A stretch of 29,510 nt of DNA from a virus (IMGVR_UViG_3300035212_003046:1-29510); one strand, 5' to 3'; shown: positions 1-9,018, numbered from the stretch's first letter. A program made the numbers and translations. Notes: a model not told the origin generated them from the sequence alone.

Positions 1-812
1 GTATCATAATAGTGATACCAAACTTTCATACCGTATAAGTCTTTTCTGATACCAATTAAGTCTTTTTTCTCAGGAGTTGAATACAAGTGAACCAAATGTG
101 TTCCATTTGCACCTGCAGTAATTTTATAAGTTAAATCTGATTTAAGAATTCTATTTTTCAATCCAAAATCTGCTGCTCTTGCAACAATATCATAAGCAGG
201 GGCAATGTAGTAAGCACCATTCAAAATATTGTAACCTGCACCACCGCTACCAACTGAGCCTGTAATACCTACCCCATTTAAAATAGTTCCATATCCTAAA
301 GATGCAAATGTAGCATGAGTAATGTCTGAAGGAGTTAACCACATCACTTGATTGATTTCTCTTCCTGCAGGAACTTCGTAAACCATTTTACCTTCTTCAA
401 GATAAAAATAATCTTTCTTTAATTCGTAGTTTCCTCTTGATTGTAATCCTACTTGTTTAGAATACGCTTGAGCAAATTGTAATTCATAATCAAATGAACG
501 TTGAGTTAATGCAAAACACATATCATTTTGAGTCAAAGATTTACCATTCAATGAGCTCCATTGATTTTGTATCAGCCACATTTGAATTGCAGCAATATAC
601 TCTTCGACAGCAAATTTCAATAATGAACACCATGCTTGAGATGTTAACTCAATTTTAACAATTCCACCACTCAAAAGATTTTTTATATCTTCAACTAAAC
701 ATTGTTTTTCCGCATTAGAAAGACAATCCTGTACATTATAATTTTGATGAAATTCAGATGGAGTTTTTTTATGATTTGCTCCTACAAAAGAATCAAGATT
801 TTTGTAATCCAT
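1..812 (-). CDS. Putative virion protein, partial (C-terminus beyond the left edge)
   Basis: An open reading frame on the minus strand begins at ATG 812-810 and stays open for about 270 codons to the window edge, so the 3' end is missing. The protein begins MDYKNLDSFVGANHKK. It has a mixed first part (about residues 1-130) and then a Gly-rich stretch around residues 170-200 (GSVGSGGAGYNILNGAYY), followed by DLTYKITAGANGTHLVHLYS. No enzyme motif or signal peptide is visible. The late-type motif ATATTTATATAAA at 822-834 lies just upstream on the same strand, as it does before the sheath, tube and tape measure genes, so I infer a late structural protein, perhaps of the head or neck. The family is not recognised with certainty. 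That it is coding is well supported by length and by the start context; the role is weak. Confidence 0.7.
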   Translation of the reverse strand, partial: MDYKNLDSFVGANHKKTPSEFHQNYNVQDCLSNAEKQCLVEDIKNLLSGGIVKIELTSQAWCSLLKFAVEEYIAAIQMWLIQNQWSSLNGKSLTQNDMCFALTQRSFDYELQFAQAYSKQVGLQSRGNYELKKDYFYLEEGKMVYEVPAGREINQVMWLTPSDITHATFASLGYGTILNGVGITGSVGSGGAGYNILNGAYYIAPAYDIVARAADFGLKNRILKSDLTYKITAGANGTHLVHLYSTPEKKDLIGIRKDLYGMKVWYHYYD

Positions 813-821
813 ATTTACATT

Positions 822-834
822 TTTATATAAATAT
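822..834 (-). promoter_or_regulatory. Candidate late promoter motif for the left-edge gene
   Basis: Read on the minus strand this is ATATTTATATAAA, identical to the copy before the tape measure gene. It begins 22 bases before the ATG of the left-edge gene. Its reverse complement contains TATAAATA. It is called only because the same motif recurs before the structural genes. Confidence 0.5.
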
Positions 835-845
835 TGACAACATTT

Positions 846-1253
846 TTAATCTATTAAATTGTTTTCATTATCTGAAGCCATTTCTCCATTAGGGTCTTCT
901 TCTATTTCATACATTTCATCTAAAGGGGGCATCATTCTTAAAAATACAAAGGGAAAAGCATAAATTCTTTCAGGTTTATCTTCACGTCTTATAATAAACC
1001 ACTGTAATCTTTTGTGGTTTTCTACAACCAAATCCCCTAAAGATTCAAAATATTTATCATCAGCAGGAAATATTTCTTTTGGAATAGAAAAATAATCTTT
1101 TGCCATAAACAAAATATCTCCTGTCATACCGCTATGAATTTCAATTACTCTTCTTCCTGTAACATAGTTATGATAATATTCTAATTCTTGTATATATTCA
1201 ACAACTTCTTTGGGAAGTTCATATTTTTTATTATTGATAACTATTTCTTCCAT
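846..1253 (-). CDS. Hypothetical protein, 135 aa, acidic C-terminus
   Basis: Not recognised. The protein begins MEEIVINNKKYELPKEVVEYIQELE, has a predicted mixed alpha/beta core, and ends in a strongly acidic tail from about residue 112 (DEMYEIEEDPNGEMASDNEN). There is no membrane segment and no visible catalytic motif. It lies directly behind the helicase gene on the minus strand: the helicase stop and this ATG are separated by one base (TAAAATG), so the two are almost certainly co-transcribed and translationally coupled. This suggests an accessory role in replication or recombination, or a mere passenger in an early operon. The start at 1253 is supported by that spacing. Confidence 0.8.
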   Translation of the reverse strand: MEEIVINNKKYELPKEVVEYIQELEYYHNYVTGRRVIEIHSGMTGDILFMAKDYFSIPKEIFPADDKYFESLGDLVVENHKRLQWFIIRREDKPERIYAFPFVFLRMMPPLDEMYEIEEDPNGEMASDNENNLID

Positions 1254-1254
1254 T

Positions 1255-3048
1255 TTAGTTTAGATTTTGTTCTCCATAAAATATATTTCTGTTTTTCTGT
1301 TTGCTATTTGAAACTCTATAAACATCTTCTTCTATAGAGCCATCAAATAAACAATAAAACACTTCCACATCATTTGTTCTACCAATCCTCCAAGCACGAC
1401 CTTCCGCTTGTTCATGTTCATCAGAACTCCATGATGGGCTATTAAAATAAATAACATCTGCTTTTGTTATATTTAAACCTGTGCCGATAGATTTTATGTT
1501 CCCTATCAATACTTTTTTATCGGGATTTTTCATAAATTCTTCAATCATGGCTTCTCTCCTTTTACCATCCATACCCGAATCAACACAGACCGCATGTTTG
1601 CTTAACTTTTTCTTCAATCTTTCATATTCTTCAACAAAATTTGTGAAAATTATACATGATTTATCATCTTCTATTGTTGATAGCACTGATAACACCGTAT
1701 GTTCAACTTTTTGAATTGCATAGAATTGCCTTAAAAGTATTCCTTCAGTTAAATCTCTTACTTCTTCTGCAGAACGATTGCCTTTCTTGAGCATATATTT
1801 TTCGAATAATTCTGAAGCTTCCTGTTGTTGCCTTTTAGTTAATTCAAAATAAAGTTCACTTATGATTTTATCAGGAAATCCCTCAATCATTTTTTCGGTT
1901 CTTCTTCTCCTTTGAATAAACTTTATTCGCTGAGATAGTTCATAGGTATTTGTATTGTCAGTTTTCCTTAAAAATTGTTTTTGACCGCCTTTCATATTCT
2001 GTTTGAATGCTCCGCAATATCTTTTAGCGTATTCTTCGTATTTTGCATACCAAACGTTAAAATGGTAATCATTGGAGGTGTAGATAATATCACTAACATT
2101 TAAATTTAGATTTCTACAGATATCATAGAATTCTTCATTTCTTTCAATAGCAGTTGCAGACATTGCCCAAACATATTTAATGTTAGGGTTTGAAGTTAAG
2201 GCTCTAACGACTTCACTTTTTTTAGCTTTAGGTTTTCTAAACTTTTGAACCTCATCTATAATGATGCAATCATATCCCTCATTATATAAAGGTCTGTATG
2301 GGATTTCTTTACTTTTTCCTCTTTTAGCCTCTTCATGATAAGCCATCAGAACATCACATCCTATAATTGTATAGGTGCATTCATCTTCAATCCAACCATT
2401 TTCACCCCAAATTACCTTACAATCTTGATTCCAATGAGCTAATTCTTTTTTCCAATCTAACTGCTTGCCTGCAATACAGATAATTAATACTTTTTTACAT
2501 TTGGCTGCTATTGTTGCTGCTATTGAAGAATAAGTCTTTCCTGCACCAACTGTATCCATCAAAAAACATTTTTTATGATACAAAAGAAATTGAACGGCTG
2601 TCTCTTGATGTTCAAATAATTTTCCTTTGGAAAAATTCTTATTTAACTCTTCGAAATCAATAGGAAGTCTTGTATAAATTTTTTCATATAAATCTCCTAC
2701 CTCACTTTTATAAATCCAAAAGTATGTAAAGCTATTAGAGGATTTTTTATACCTAACATGATACCAATCATCAGTTTCTCCCACTATCCCATTTATAGTT
2801 ACTTTTGGAGCAGGTCTATCTAAATTAAAATCTTCTTTAATCCGCTTTTCGGTAATTTCTCCTACTTCAATAGTTAAAGGTGAAAATTCATAAGGTTTGA
2901 ATTTATAATTCTTTATAAGGTATTCATTCTCAAAATCTGAAAGCTCAAAACCTCTTTCAGTTCTAAATCTTTTTTCAATTTCGAGTATAAATGGATTGTC
3001 ATCTATGTATGATGATAATTCTTTTGTATTAAATTCAGGATATTTCAT
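1255..3048 (-). CDS. SNF2-type superfamily 2 DNA helicase (functional analogue of T4 UvsW)
   Basis: The 597-aa protein carries the ordered motifs of a superfamily 2, SNF2-type ATPase. After an N-terminal region of about 140 residues without clear motifs come Q-motif-like LFEHQETAVQFLL (about 144-156), Walker A DTVGAGKT (165-172, Lys171), DEVQ (265-268, the DExQ/DExH box), SAT (297-299), and in the C-terminal RecA-like lobe IIFTNF, GTGLNIT and a motif VI-like QAEGRAWRIGR. Such phage helicases remodel forks and recombination intermediates; T4 UvsW is the functional comparison, though T4 UvsW is shorter (about 500 aa). It is the first gene of a two-gene minus-strand unit with a host-type TATATTTG -10 element upstream, which fits early or middle expression. 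The ATP-dependent helicase class is sure; the exact role is inferred. Confidence 0.9.
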   Translation of the reverse strand: MKYPEFNTKELSSYIDDNPFILEIEKRFRTERGFELSDFENEYLIKNYKFKPYEFSPLTIEVGEITEKRIKEDFNLDRPAPKVTINGIVGETDDWYHVRYKKSSNSFTYFWIYKSEVGDLYEKIYTRLPIDFEELNKNFSKGKLFEHQETAVQFLLYHKKCFLMDTVGAGKTYSSIAATIAAKCKKVLIICIAGKQLDWKKELAHWNQDCKVIWGENGWIEDECTYTIIGCDVLMAYHEEAKRGKSKEIPYRPLYNEGYDCIIIDEVQKFRKPKAKKSEVVRALTSNPNIKYVWAMSATAIERNEEFYDICRNLNLNVSDIIYTSNDYHFNVWYAKYEEYAKRYCGAFKQNMKGGQKQFLRKTDNTNTYELSQRIKFIQRRRRTEKMIEGFPDKIISELYFELTKRQQQEASELFEKYMLKKGNRSAEEVRDLTEGILLRQFYAIQKVEHTVLSVLSTIEDDKSCIIFTNFVEEYERLKKKLSKHAVCVDSGMDGKRREAMIEEFMKNPDKKVLIGNIKSIGTGLNITKADVIYFNSPSWSSDEHEQAEGRAWRIGRTNDVEVFYCLFDGSIEEDVYRVSNSKQKNRNIFYGEQNLN

Positions 3049-3056
3049 ATTTCAAA

Positions 3057-3068
3057 ATATTTATTAAA
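3057..3068 (+). promoter_or_regulatory. Candidate late promoter motif before the neck genes
   Basis: ATATTTATTAAA, the recurrent motif, starts 57 bases before the ATG at 3114. This is the longest spacing of the set, so it is less certain than the others. It lies in the divergent intergenic region and partly overlaps the expected leader of the minus-strand helicase transcript. Confidence 0.4.
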
Positions 3069-3083
3069 AAGCGGTACTTACTG

Positions 3084-3091
3084 CAAATATA
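3084..3091 (-). promoter_or_regulatory. Host-type (Bacteroidota) -10 element for the helicase operon
   Basis: On the minus strand this reads TATATTTG, matching the Bacteroidota primary sigma -10 consensus TAnnTTTG. A TTTG at 3106-3109 on the same strand could be the -33 element, but the 14-base gap is shorter than the usual 17-19 or so. The expected transcript start would be about 30 bases before the helicase ATG at 3048. Confidence 0.4.
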
Positions 3092-3113
3092 ATAAATATA
3101 AATTTCAAATAAA

Positions 3114-3626
3114 ATGAATTTAGCACCTTTAAATAATAATAACAAGTTTTTTTCCGATAATGAGTATAATTATTATGTTAGTCAGGCAAGAGAACATTTA
3201 GCTTCCCTTGATACTAAGATAATTTTTTATAAAGTGAATAAAGCTAAATCTCAAATAGATGATTTGTATGGTGAAGCATATGAAGAAGAAGTAACATTAG
3301 ATGGTGCAATTGAAATTCCTGCAATTGTAAAAATTGATGCTTCAGAGAATAAAGCTTACATTTCAGATAAATCTATACTTCGTTTTGAAGAATACGGAAA
3401 TTTGACTGCAAGTGTACTAATACAGGATTTAGAGTTCTATAATGCAAATATTGTTTATGGTGATTACATTGCATATAGATTTTCTGAAACTCAAGTTTTG
3501 TACTTTCAAGTGGCAAACGATTCTCAAAAACTGTCAAGCAAAAATACTTTCTTAGGTTATAAACCATATTGGAAAACAATTACCTGTACTCCTGTGAATA
3601 AAGGAGAAGAATTCTTTAGAGTGTAA
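3114..3626 (+). CDS. Putative neck protein, T4 gp14-like
   Basis: The 170-aa protein contains IIFYKVNKAKSQIDDLYGEAYEE (about residues 36-58) followed by IPAIVKID. I associate that pattern, a basic KxxxxxDDLYGE segment, with gp14-type neck proteins of T4-like phages, which help close the filled head and receive the tail. Later strands (DLEFYNANIVYGDYIAYRF, about 106-124) are beta-rich. It is the first gene of the plus-strand tail block and overlaps the next gene by one base (TAATG), then sheath follows, matching the T4 order 13-14-15-18. It is shorter than T4 gp14 (about 256 aa). The assignment is from motif memory and synteny; a generic head-tail connector is the alternative. Confidence 0.6.
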   Translation: MNLAPLNNNNKFFSDNEYNYYVSQAREHLASLDTKIIFYKVNKAKSQIDDLYGEAYEEEVTLDGAIEIPAIVKIDASENKAYISDKSILRFEEYGNLTASVLIQDLEFYNANIVYGDYIAYRFSETQVLYFQVANDSQKLSSKNTFLGYKPYWKTITCTPVNKGEEFFRV

Positions 3627-4639
3627 TGAAAAGAACAATTGATGATAATATAAAATTAAACGGTAAACAGCAACAAGTCAAACTCGTTGAAGATACTGTA
3701 AAGAATGATACTTTTTTTCCAAAAGGTGTTCATATTGATGATATGGACAGAGCTGTAAGAGATAATTTCAAAGAAAAGTTTGAAATTGTTTCTCAAGGAA
3801 AAGCTATTCCTTTTTTGGATATATTTTCTATTCAAAGGTTTTCTGAATTCATGAAAACTTGGCAAAATGTTGATGAGACGAATACTATCAATTTGCCATT
3901 TATTATAATGGTGCGTGAAAATTCAGAAAAAGGCACTAATCTCGGTGGAACTTTTAATATTGCAAGTGATATTACTTTTCCTGTTTGGAAAAGAAATACT
4001 GTAAGAAATGGTAGAGCAACTGTTGATTTCTATCAAATAGCTCAACCTGTCAATATAGATATAACTTATGTAGTTCATTTATTTACATCTCACCAAAGGG
4101 AAGTTAATATGATGGATGAAATGATGTTACACTCTTTTAAATCTGCACAATATTATGTTCTCGTTAATGGTCATCATATGCCTTTATTTTTAGAGAATAT
4201 TGATGATGATTCCCAAGTAGGTGATTTGGAAAAGAGAAAATATTACCATAAAAAATACACTTTGAAATTAAAGGGATATTTATTGAGAGAAGAGGATTTT
4301 AGAAAGCTACCTTCTATTGATAGAATAATTTTAAAGACTCATGCTTCTTATGAAAGCAATACTTATTGTGAAGTAAAAGAAGTTGATTTAAATTGTGATT
4401 TATGTTTGAATTATAAGTTCAATAGGAAATCACCTAATTCACAAACTTACAGGATTCCTAAGAAATTAGAATTTTATTATGACAATCAAAATCCTGTGAA
4501 TGATTATAGTTATTTTTTGAATGGAAATTTAGTCACTCTGCCCTTTATTGCAGAAAAAGGGGATGAGTTAACGGTAAGCCACAATTTGCACAAACAAAAC
4601 ATTATTAATATAACGGTGTGTGCAAAAAAATTAGATTAA
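3626..4639 (+). CDS. Putative tail terminator / sheath stabiliser, T4 gp15-like
   Basis: The 337-aa protein overlaps the end of the upstream neck gene by one base, so the two are translationally coupled. The central part reads PVNIDITYVVHLFTSHQREVNMMDEMM (about 139-165) followed by YVLVNGHHMPLFLENI and KKYTLKLKGYLL. This beta-strand, helix, beta-strand pattern, with a binary 'I-T-Y' strand and a long helix, is what tail-completion proteins such as T4 gp15 show. Its place directly before the sheath gene is the gp15 place in T4. In T4, gp15 forms a hexamer at the top of the tail that caps tube and sheath and binds the neck. It is somewhat longer than T4 gp15 (272 aa). Function is inferred mainly from synteny. 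Confidence 0.55.
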   Translation: MKRTIDDNIKLNGKQQQVKLVEDTVKNDTFFPKGVHIDDMDRAVRDNFKEKFEIVSQGKAIPFLDIFSIQRFSEFMKTWQNVDETNTINLPFIIMVRENSEKGTNLGGTFNIASDITFPVWKRNTVRNGRATVDFYQIAQPVNIDITYVVHLFTSHQREVNMMDEMMLHSFKSAQYYVLVNGHHMPLFLENIDDDSQVGDLEKRKYYHKKYTLKLKGYLLREEDFRKLPSIDRIILKTHASYESNTYCEVKEVDLNCDLCLNYKFNRKSPNSQTYRIPKKLEFYYDNQNPVNDYSYFLNGNLVTLPFIAEKGDELTVSHNLHKQNIINITVCAKKLD

Positions 4640-4664
4640 AAAAACACGTTTTCAAATAATTCAA

Positions 4665-4679
4665 ATATTTATAATTAAA
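4665..4679 (+). promoter_or_regulatory. Candidate late promoter motif of the tail sheath gene
   Basis: ATATTTATAATTAAA starts 26 bases before the sheath ATG. Its first nine bases are ATATTTATA, whose reverse complement holds TATAAATA. Between it and the ATG is an A-rich stretch with no Shine-Dalgarno sequence. Confidence 0.55.
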
Positions 4680-4690
4680 ATAAAAATACA

Positions 4691-7600
4691 ATGGCAATTC
4701 AAAAACCTAATCTTGCACCATCAATAAAATTCACTGAAACTGATTTAACTTTTACCACGAGAAATTTTGGTATTACTTCTCTCGGTATTTCAGGCGAATT
4801 TCCTAAAGGTAGAGCTTTTACTCCTGTAGCGATTGATAATGTCACTCTTTTCAAACAAGTATTTGGTGATAACAATCCTTGTAAATTCGAAGGAACACAA
4901 CAGCCTATATATGAAGGAGTTTACATTGCGAAACAATTTTTAACAGAATCTGACCAACTTTTCGCTTCGAGAGTTTTAGGTCTTACAGGATATGATGCAG
5001 GTGATGCTTGGGGGATTTCTTTCGGAGCAGCCCTTGACCCTGCAACTGTAGCAACTACTTCTACTTCAACTTTCACTGCGACAATCAATTATGTAAATGG
5101 AAGTGTTGGAAATGTAACATTTAGTAATCCTGTTCTTCAAGACTTATATGATGCAGGCGAAATTGCAGATGCATTACTTGGTGGAAGCACTTTGGTAACA
5201 GGTGACACTGTAGTTGTTGGAAATCAATTCATTGGAAATTGCGATACTTTTACAGGAGCAAGATTTAATATGACTGTAACTGATAAAGTTGAAACTTTCA
5301 TTTGTATCACAGGTGAAACTTCAGTAGGAACAAGTTTTGAAGTTCCAAGTGAGGTTCAAAATTGTGTTGTTCTTTACTCAGGTGGAACAATCACTTACGA
5401 TAGTACATTTGTAATTACAGTTGTAAATCCAATTGTAGTTCAGAATGTTGTTACAAATGAACTTACGGTTGTTCCTTCAGGAATTCTAACTTTGGTAGGT
5501 GGTACAATCACTCACGGTGTAGATGGTTCGGTTGTAATTGAAAGTGGTTCTATTTTCTTCCCGAATGGTGATGTTTTCACAGGTGGTGAATATAAAATAT
5601 GTGATTTGAATGATAATGTTGCAGTTTACGATTGTGATACAATTGATGGTATCAATTATACACTTACAACAGGAACTACAATTATCTATAATACTGTAAC
5701 TTCAGGTACAACTCAACAGATTGTATCTCAAATTCCTTCAGGACTTGTTCAAATTGATTTCTCAGGAACTGTAATTGAGCTTTCAGGTTCAGCTTATGCA
5801 CAATATGATAATATGGTTGTAGCATTGCTTCGTTCTTTTGCCGAATACAATGGAGATGAAGTTTTGAACTTCCAAGTAGAAGGTAATGTAATTTCAATTG
5901 AATCAATAGATGGTGGCATCATCAAACCTTTGGATGATTTCTTAATCAAAGGTACAAAAACTGATGGGTCTACTTTTGAATTCAATGTTTCTTTTGATAA
6001 ATCTAAATCTAACTACATCTTGAGAGTATTTGGTAACTTTATACCTTGTTGCCCTAATAATCTTCCATTGTATGTAGAAGATATTTTTGAAACAACTTTC
6101 AATAATCTTTTGGCTAACGGATTGATATACTGTATCAAACCTTCAATGTGTTACATTAACACTTTAAATAACTATAAAGAACCTTATCAGGGTGCAATGA
6201 CTCCTTGGATAGTTTCTGAATTAAGAGGTAATCGTGTATACAGATTGTTTAGAATTCACACATTCTCTGATGGAAATGCTGCGAATACTGATATCAAAGT
6301 TTCAATTACTAATATCAGACCTGATGCAAAAACTTTTGACATTCAAGTTCGTTCTTATGGTGATACAGATAAAAAACCTGTTGTTCTTGAATCTTATTCA
6401 AGATTGACATTAAGAGAGCAAGATAACAACTTCATCGGAAGAAGAATTGGTACTGTTGATGGTAACTATGTTCTTAATAGCAAGTATATTATGATTGAAT
6501 TGGCTGCAGAATGTTTGGATGAATCATTCCCTGCAGGTTTTGAAGGCTATCCTGTAAGAGATTACGATTGCATGATTAACCCTCAAATGATTTACAAAAC
6601 ACAATATGCAATAAATGATAAAGTTCGTCAAACATATCTTGGTTTCAATGATGTGGTTGGTTATGATGCGGATTTCTTTGATTACAAAGGAAAGCCTGCT
6701 AACGCTCTATTGCCTTATTGGACAGGAACTACACATGGTTTCCACTTGGATACTAATGCATCAGCAGTTACAGTTGATGGTGTAGGTACAGTTAACTTTG
6801 AAACAGGTGCTTATGGTTTCCAAAATGAAACTGATATCGTAGGTACAGCTTATGAAAAGATTGAATCAAGAAAATTCACAGTGCTTGTATTTGGTGGCTT
6901 TGATGGATGGGATATTCACAGAAAAACAAGAACTAACACAGATTTATATACAGTTAATGGTTCTTTAGGGCAAAAAGGTCTTACTTCAGGAGCTTTTGAT
7001 GTATATAGTTCTGAAAATATAAATGAAGGTCAAACTGTAATCAATTCTGACTACTATGCTTACTTAGAAGGAATTAGAAGTCTTCGTAACAGAAACGAAT
7101 TTAGAATTAACTTGCTTGCAACACCAAATGTTAATACAGCAGAAAATTCAAATCTTGTTGAAGAAGCAATTGATATGTGTGAAAACGAAAGATGTGATAC
7201 CTTCTATGTTACTACTACTTTGGACACAGATGCTTCAGGACAAGTATTACTTCCAAATGATGCTGTAAGTATTATTCAAGACTTGTATAACAGCTCTTAT
7301 GCAGCTACTTACTTCCCTTGGGGACAATTCCTTGATGAAGTTAACAATGTTTACCTTTGGTTGCCTCCAACTGCTGAAGTAATGCGTATCTTTGCTTTGA
7401 CTGATAAAATCAGAAGACCTTGGTTCGCAGGTGCAGGTTTTGTTGTAGGTGAAACTCAATTCAAACAGGCGAGAAAGAAACTTAGACAAGATGAAATGGA
7501 TGTTTTGTATGAAGGTCGTATAAACCCTATCTCAACATTCAGACAAGCTGATGGAACTTCACCTGTCTTTGTGTTTGGTAACAAAACTCTTCAAATTGCA

Positions 7601-7924
7601 GAATCTGCTCTTGATAGAATCAATGTACGAAGATTGTTGTTGTACGCTCAACGTTTGATTGAAGATGTAAGTTTACCACTTCTTTTCGACCAAAATGATG
7701 AAACTGTAAGACGTAAATTCGAAAACAAAGTGAATCCAATTCTTGCAAATATCAGAAATGAAAGAGGTATTTTCGCATTTGAAGTTCAACTTGACCGTTC
7801 AAATGAAGCGTTTAATTCAAATGAAATGAAAGGTAAAATTGGAATTCAACCAACAAGAACCCTTGAATATATTAACATTGAATTTGTATTAACACCTGCA
7901 GGTGCATCTTTCCAAGATATCTAA
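4691..7924 (+). CDS. Tail sheath protein (T4 gp18 family), enlarged
   Basis: The 1077-aa protein is the contractile sheath subunit. The N-terminal 110 residues (MAIQKPNLAPSIKF, then GEFPKGRAFTPVAI and QPIYEGVYIAKQFL) and the whole second half match the family pattern: FRIHTFSDGNAAN, FDIQVRSYGDTDKKPV, SRKFTVLVFGGFDGWD, and the conserved C-terminal domain ending NERGIFAFEVQLDRSNEAFN and EFVLTPAGASFQDI. That C-terminal domain packs on the tube and contracts. T4 gp18 is 659 aa; the extra length lies mostly at about residues 115-440, a Thr/Val/Gly-rich, beta-repeat-like stretch (for instance SGGTITYDSTFVITVV) with several cysteines, probably exposed on the outside of the tail. It has its own late-type motif and is followed after three bases by the next gene. 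Confidence 0.95.
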   Translation: MAIQKPNLAPSIKFTETDLTFTTRNFGITSLGISGEFPKGRAFTPVAIDNVTLFKQVFGDNNPCKFEGTQQPIYEGVYIAKQFLTESDQLFASRVLGLTGYDAGDAWGISFGAALDPATVATTSTSTFTATINYVNGSVGNVTFSNPVLQDLYDAGEIADALLGGSTLVTGDTVVVGNQFIGNCDTFTGARFNMTVTDKVETFICITGETSVGTSFEVPSEVQNCVVLYSGGTITYDSTFVITVVNPIVVQNVVTNELTVVPSGILTLVGGTITHGVDGSVVIESGSIFFPNGDVFTGGEYKICDLNDNVAVYDCDTIDGINYTLTTGTTIIYNTVTSGTTQQIVSQIPSGLVQIDFSGTVIELSGSAYAQYDNMVVALLRSFAEYNGDEVLNFQVEGNVISIESIDGGIIKPLDDFLIKGTKTDGSTFEFNVSFDKSKSNYILRVFGNFIPCCPNNLPLYVEDIFETTFNNLLANGLIYCIKPSMCYINTLNNYKEPYQGAMTPWIVSELRGNRVYRLFRIHTFSDGNAANTDIKVSITNIRPDAKTFDIQVRSYGDTDKKPVVLESYSRLTLREQDNNFIGRRIGTVDGNYVLNSKYIMIELAAECLDESFPAGFEGYPVRDYDCMINPQMIYKTQYAINDKVRQTYLGFNDVVGYDADFFDYKGKPANALLPYWTGTTHGFHLDTNASAVTVDGVGTVNFETGAYGFQNETDIVGTAYEKIESRKFTVLVFGGFDGWDIHRKTRTNTDLYTVNGSLGQKGLTSGAFDVYSSENINEGQTVINSDYYAYLEGIRSLRNRNEFRINLLATPNVNTAENSNLVEEAIDMCENERCDTFYVTTTLDTDASGQVLLPNDAVSIIQDLYNSSYAATYFPWGQFLDEVNNVYLWLPPTAEVMRIFALTDKIRRPWFAGAGFVVGETQFKQARKKLRQDEMDVLYEGRINPISTFRQADGTSPVFVFGNKTLQIAESALDRINVRRLLLYAQRLIEDVSLPLLFDQNDETVRRKFENKVNPILANIRNERGIFAFEVQLDRSNEAFNSNEMKGKIGIQPTRTLEYINIEFVLTPAGASFQDI

Positions 7925-7927
7925 AAT

Positions 7928-9004
7928 ATGAAAAAATTTATTATAAAAGAATTAAGAAGCGTAGGTAAATACCAAATGGATGAATCTTTAATGACTCAGA
8001 TGCCAACAGGATATACCTACGCTCTTCAAAATGGTTTTGAAAAGTGGGCTCAAGATAAAGATAAAGGCACACTTGCAAATATGAATAATACTGCTATTGA
8101 ATTAATAGCAAGTAAGTTCGATGGAGAATTTGCTGATTATTTAAGAACTTATTTAAAAAAATATGGTAAAAGTAGTTTCTTAGGTTTTAAATATAAAGGA
8201 AGAGGCTTTAGTTATGTAGAAATTTTAGGTATTATTTCAAGATACCTCGAAAATCCAAGTGGGAATGATTATGAAGCTGTATTTGAATTGATAGGTATTC
8301 CTATGATACAATATTATTTGAAAAGAACTTTTGGTGCAGATAGTTTTTTAAGCGGATTAAGACAAATGACTCCATTTTTACAAAAAGTTTCTACAGGAAA
8401 CAGTACTCTTGATAAAAAGATTTATGATGGCTTAAAGGCAGCTATAGTTAGCCCTAATTCAAGAAGTTATTTACAAAATCAAATGCAGTCATATATTGCA
8501 CCAAGAATTGCTAATATTGGTTCAGACCCTCAATTTAAAGATTTATTTAATGAGGGATTCTTGAAAAGAATGATTTACGGAAATGAAGCTGCAACTAAAA
8601 TGGAAATGATTAGCCAAGTTATCAGATTCTTACCTTGGTTAAGAGGTTCATTAAGAAGAGCTATAAAAGAAGCTTTGACAAAGGATTTAACTTACGATGA
8701 TGTGATGAGATTAGGATTCAATCCTAAGAATCGTATTCCAAATAGTTTAGTTATAGAAAAAGCTGCTGCATTAGCATCTCAGCCTATTTTAGACCATATA
8801 GCTACATCTGCTGCAAAATTATATTTTAAAGATAATGGATTTGATGCATTAAATCAAATTGTTGAAAATTTCCTTAAAAGTCCATTAGTATCATCAATAG
8901 TAAAAGAATATATTTACAGATTTATGAAAGAAGGCGTAAATAAAGCAATTGAACTTCAAAGGAAAAAAGAGGCTGCAAAAAGGTCAAGAAAATCAAGAAG
9001 ATAA
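7928..9004 (+). CDS. Hypothetical protein, 358 aa, between sheath and tube
   Basis: Not recognised. The protein is mostly alpha-helical by eye, begins MKKFIIKELRSVGKYQMDES, and ends in a very basic tail (QRKKEAAKRSRKSRR, residues about 344-358) that could bind nucleic acid or an acidic partner. Hydrophobic stretches such as LASQPILDHIATSAAKLYF are amphipathic rather than clear membrane spans. It starts three bases after the sheath stop, so it is expressed from the sheath transcript. T4 has no gene between 18 and 19, so this is an insertion relative to T4. A minor tail or assembly factor is possible, but nothing in the sequence proves it. Confidence 0.8.
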   Translation: MKKFIIKELRSVGKYQMDESLMTQMPTGYTYALQNGFEKWAQDKDKGTLANMNNTAIELIASKFDGEFADYLRTYLKKYGKSSFLGFKYKGRGFSYVEILGIISRYLENPSGNDYEAVFELIGIPMIQYYLKRTFGADSFLSGLRQMTPFLQKVSTGNSTLDKKIYDGLKAAIVSPNSRSYLQNQMQSYIAPRIANIGSDPQFKDLFNEGFLKRMIYGNEAATKMEMISQVIRFLPWLRGSLRRAIKEALTKDLTYDDVMRLGFNPKNRIPNSLVIEKAAALASQPILDHIATSAAKLYFKDNGFDALNQIVENFLKSPLVSSIVKEYIYRFMKEGVNKAIELQRKKEAAKRSRKSRR

Positions 9005-9018
9005 AAAAATAATAAAAA

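Noticed and set aside
1481-1714. Open frame of 77 codons on the plus strand
   Set aside because: Antisense to conserved C-terminal helicase motifs; no promoter motif and composition of a shadow frame.
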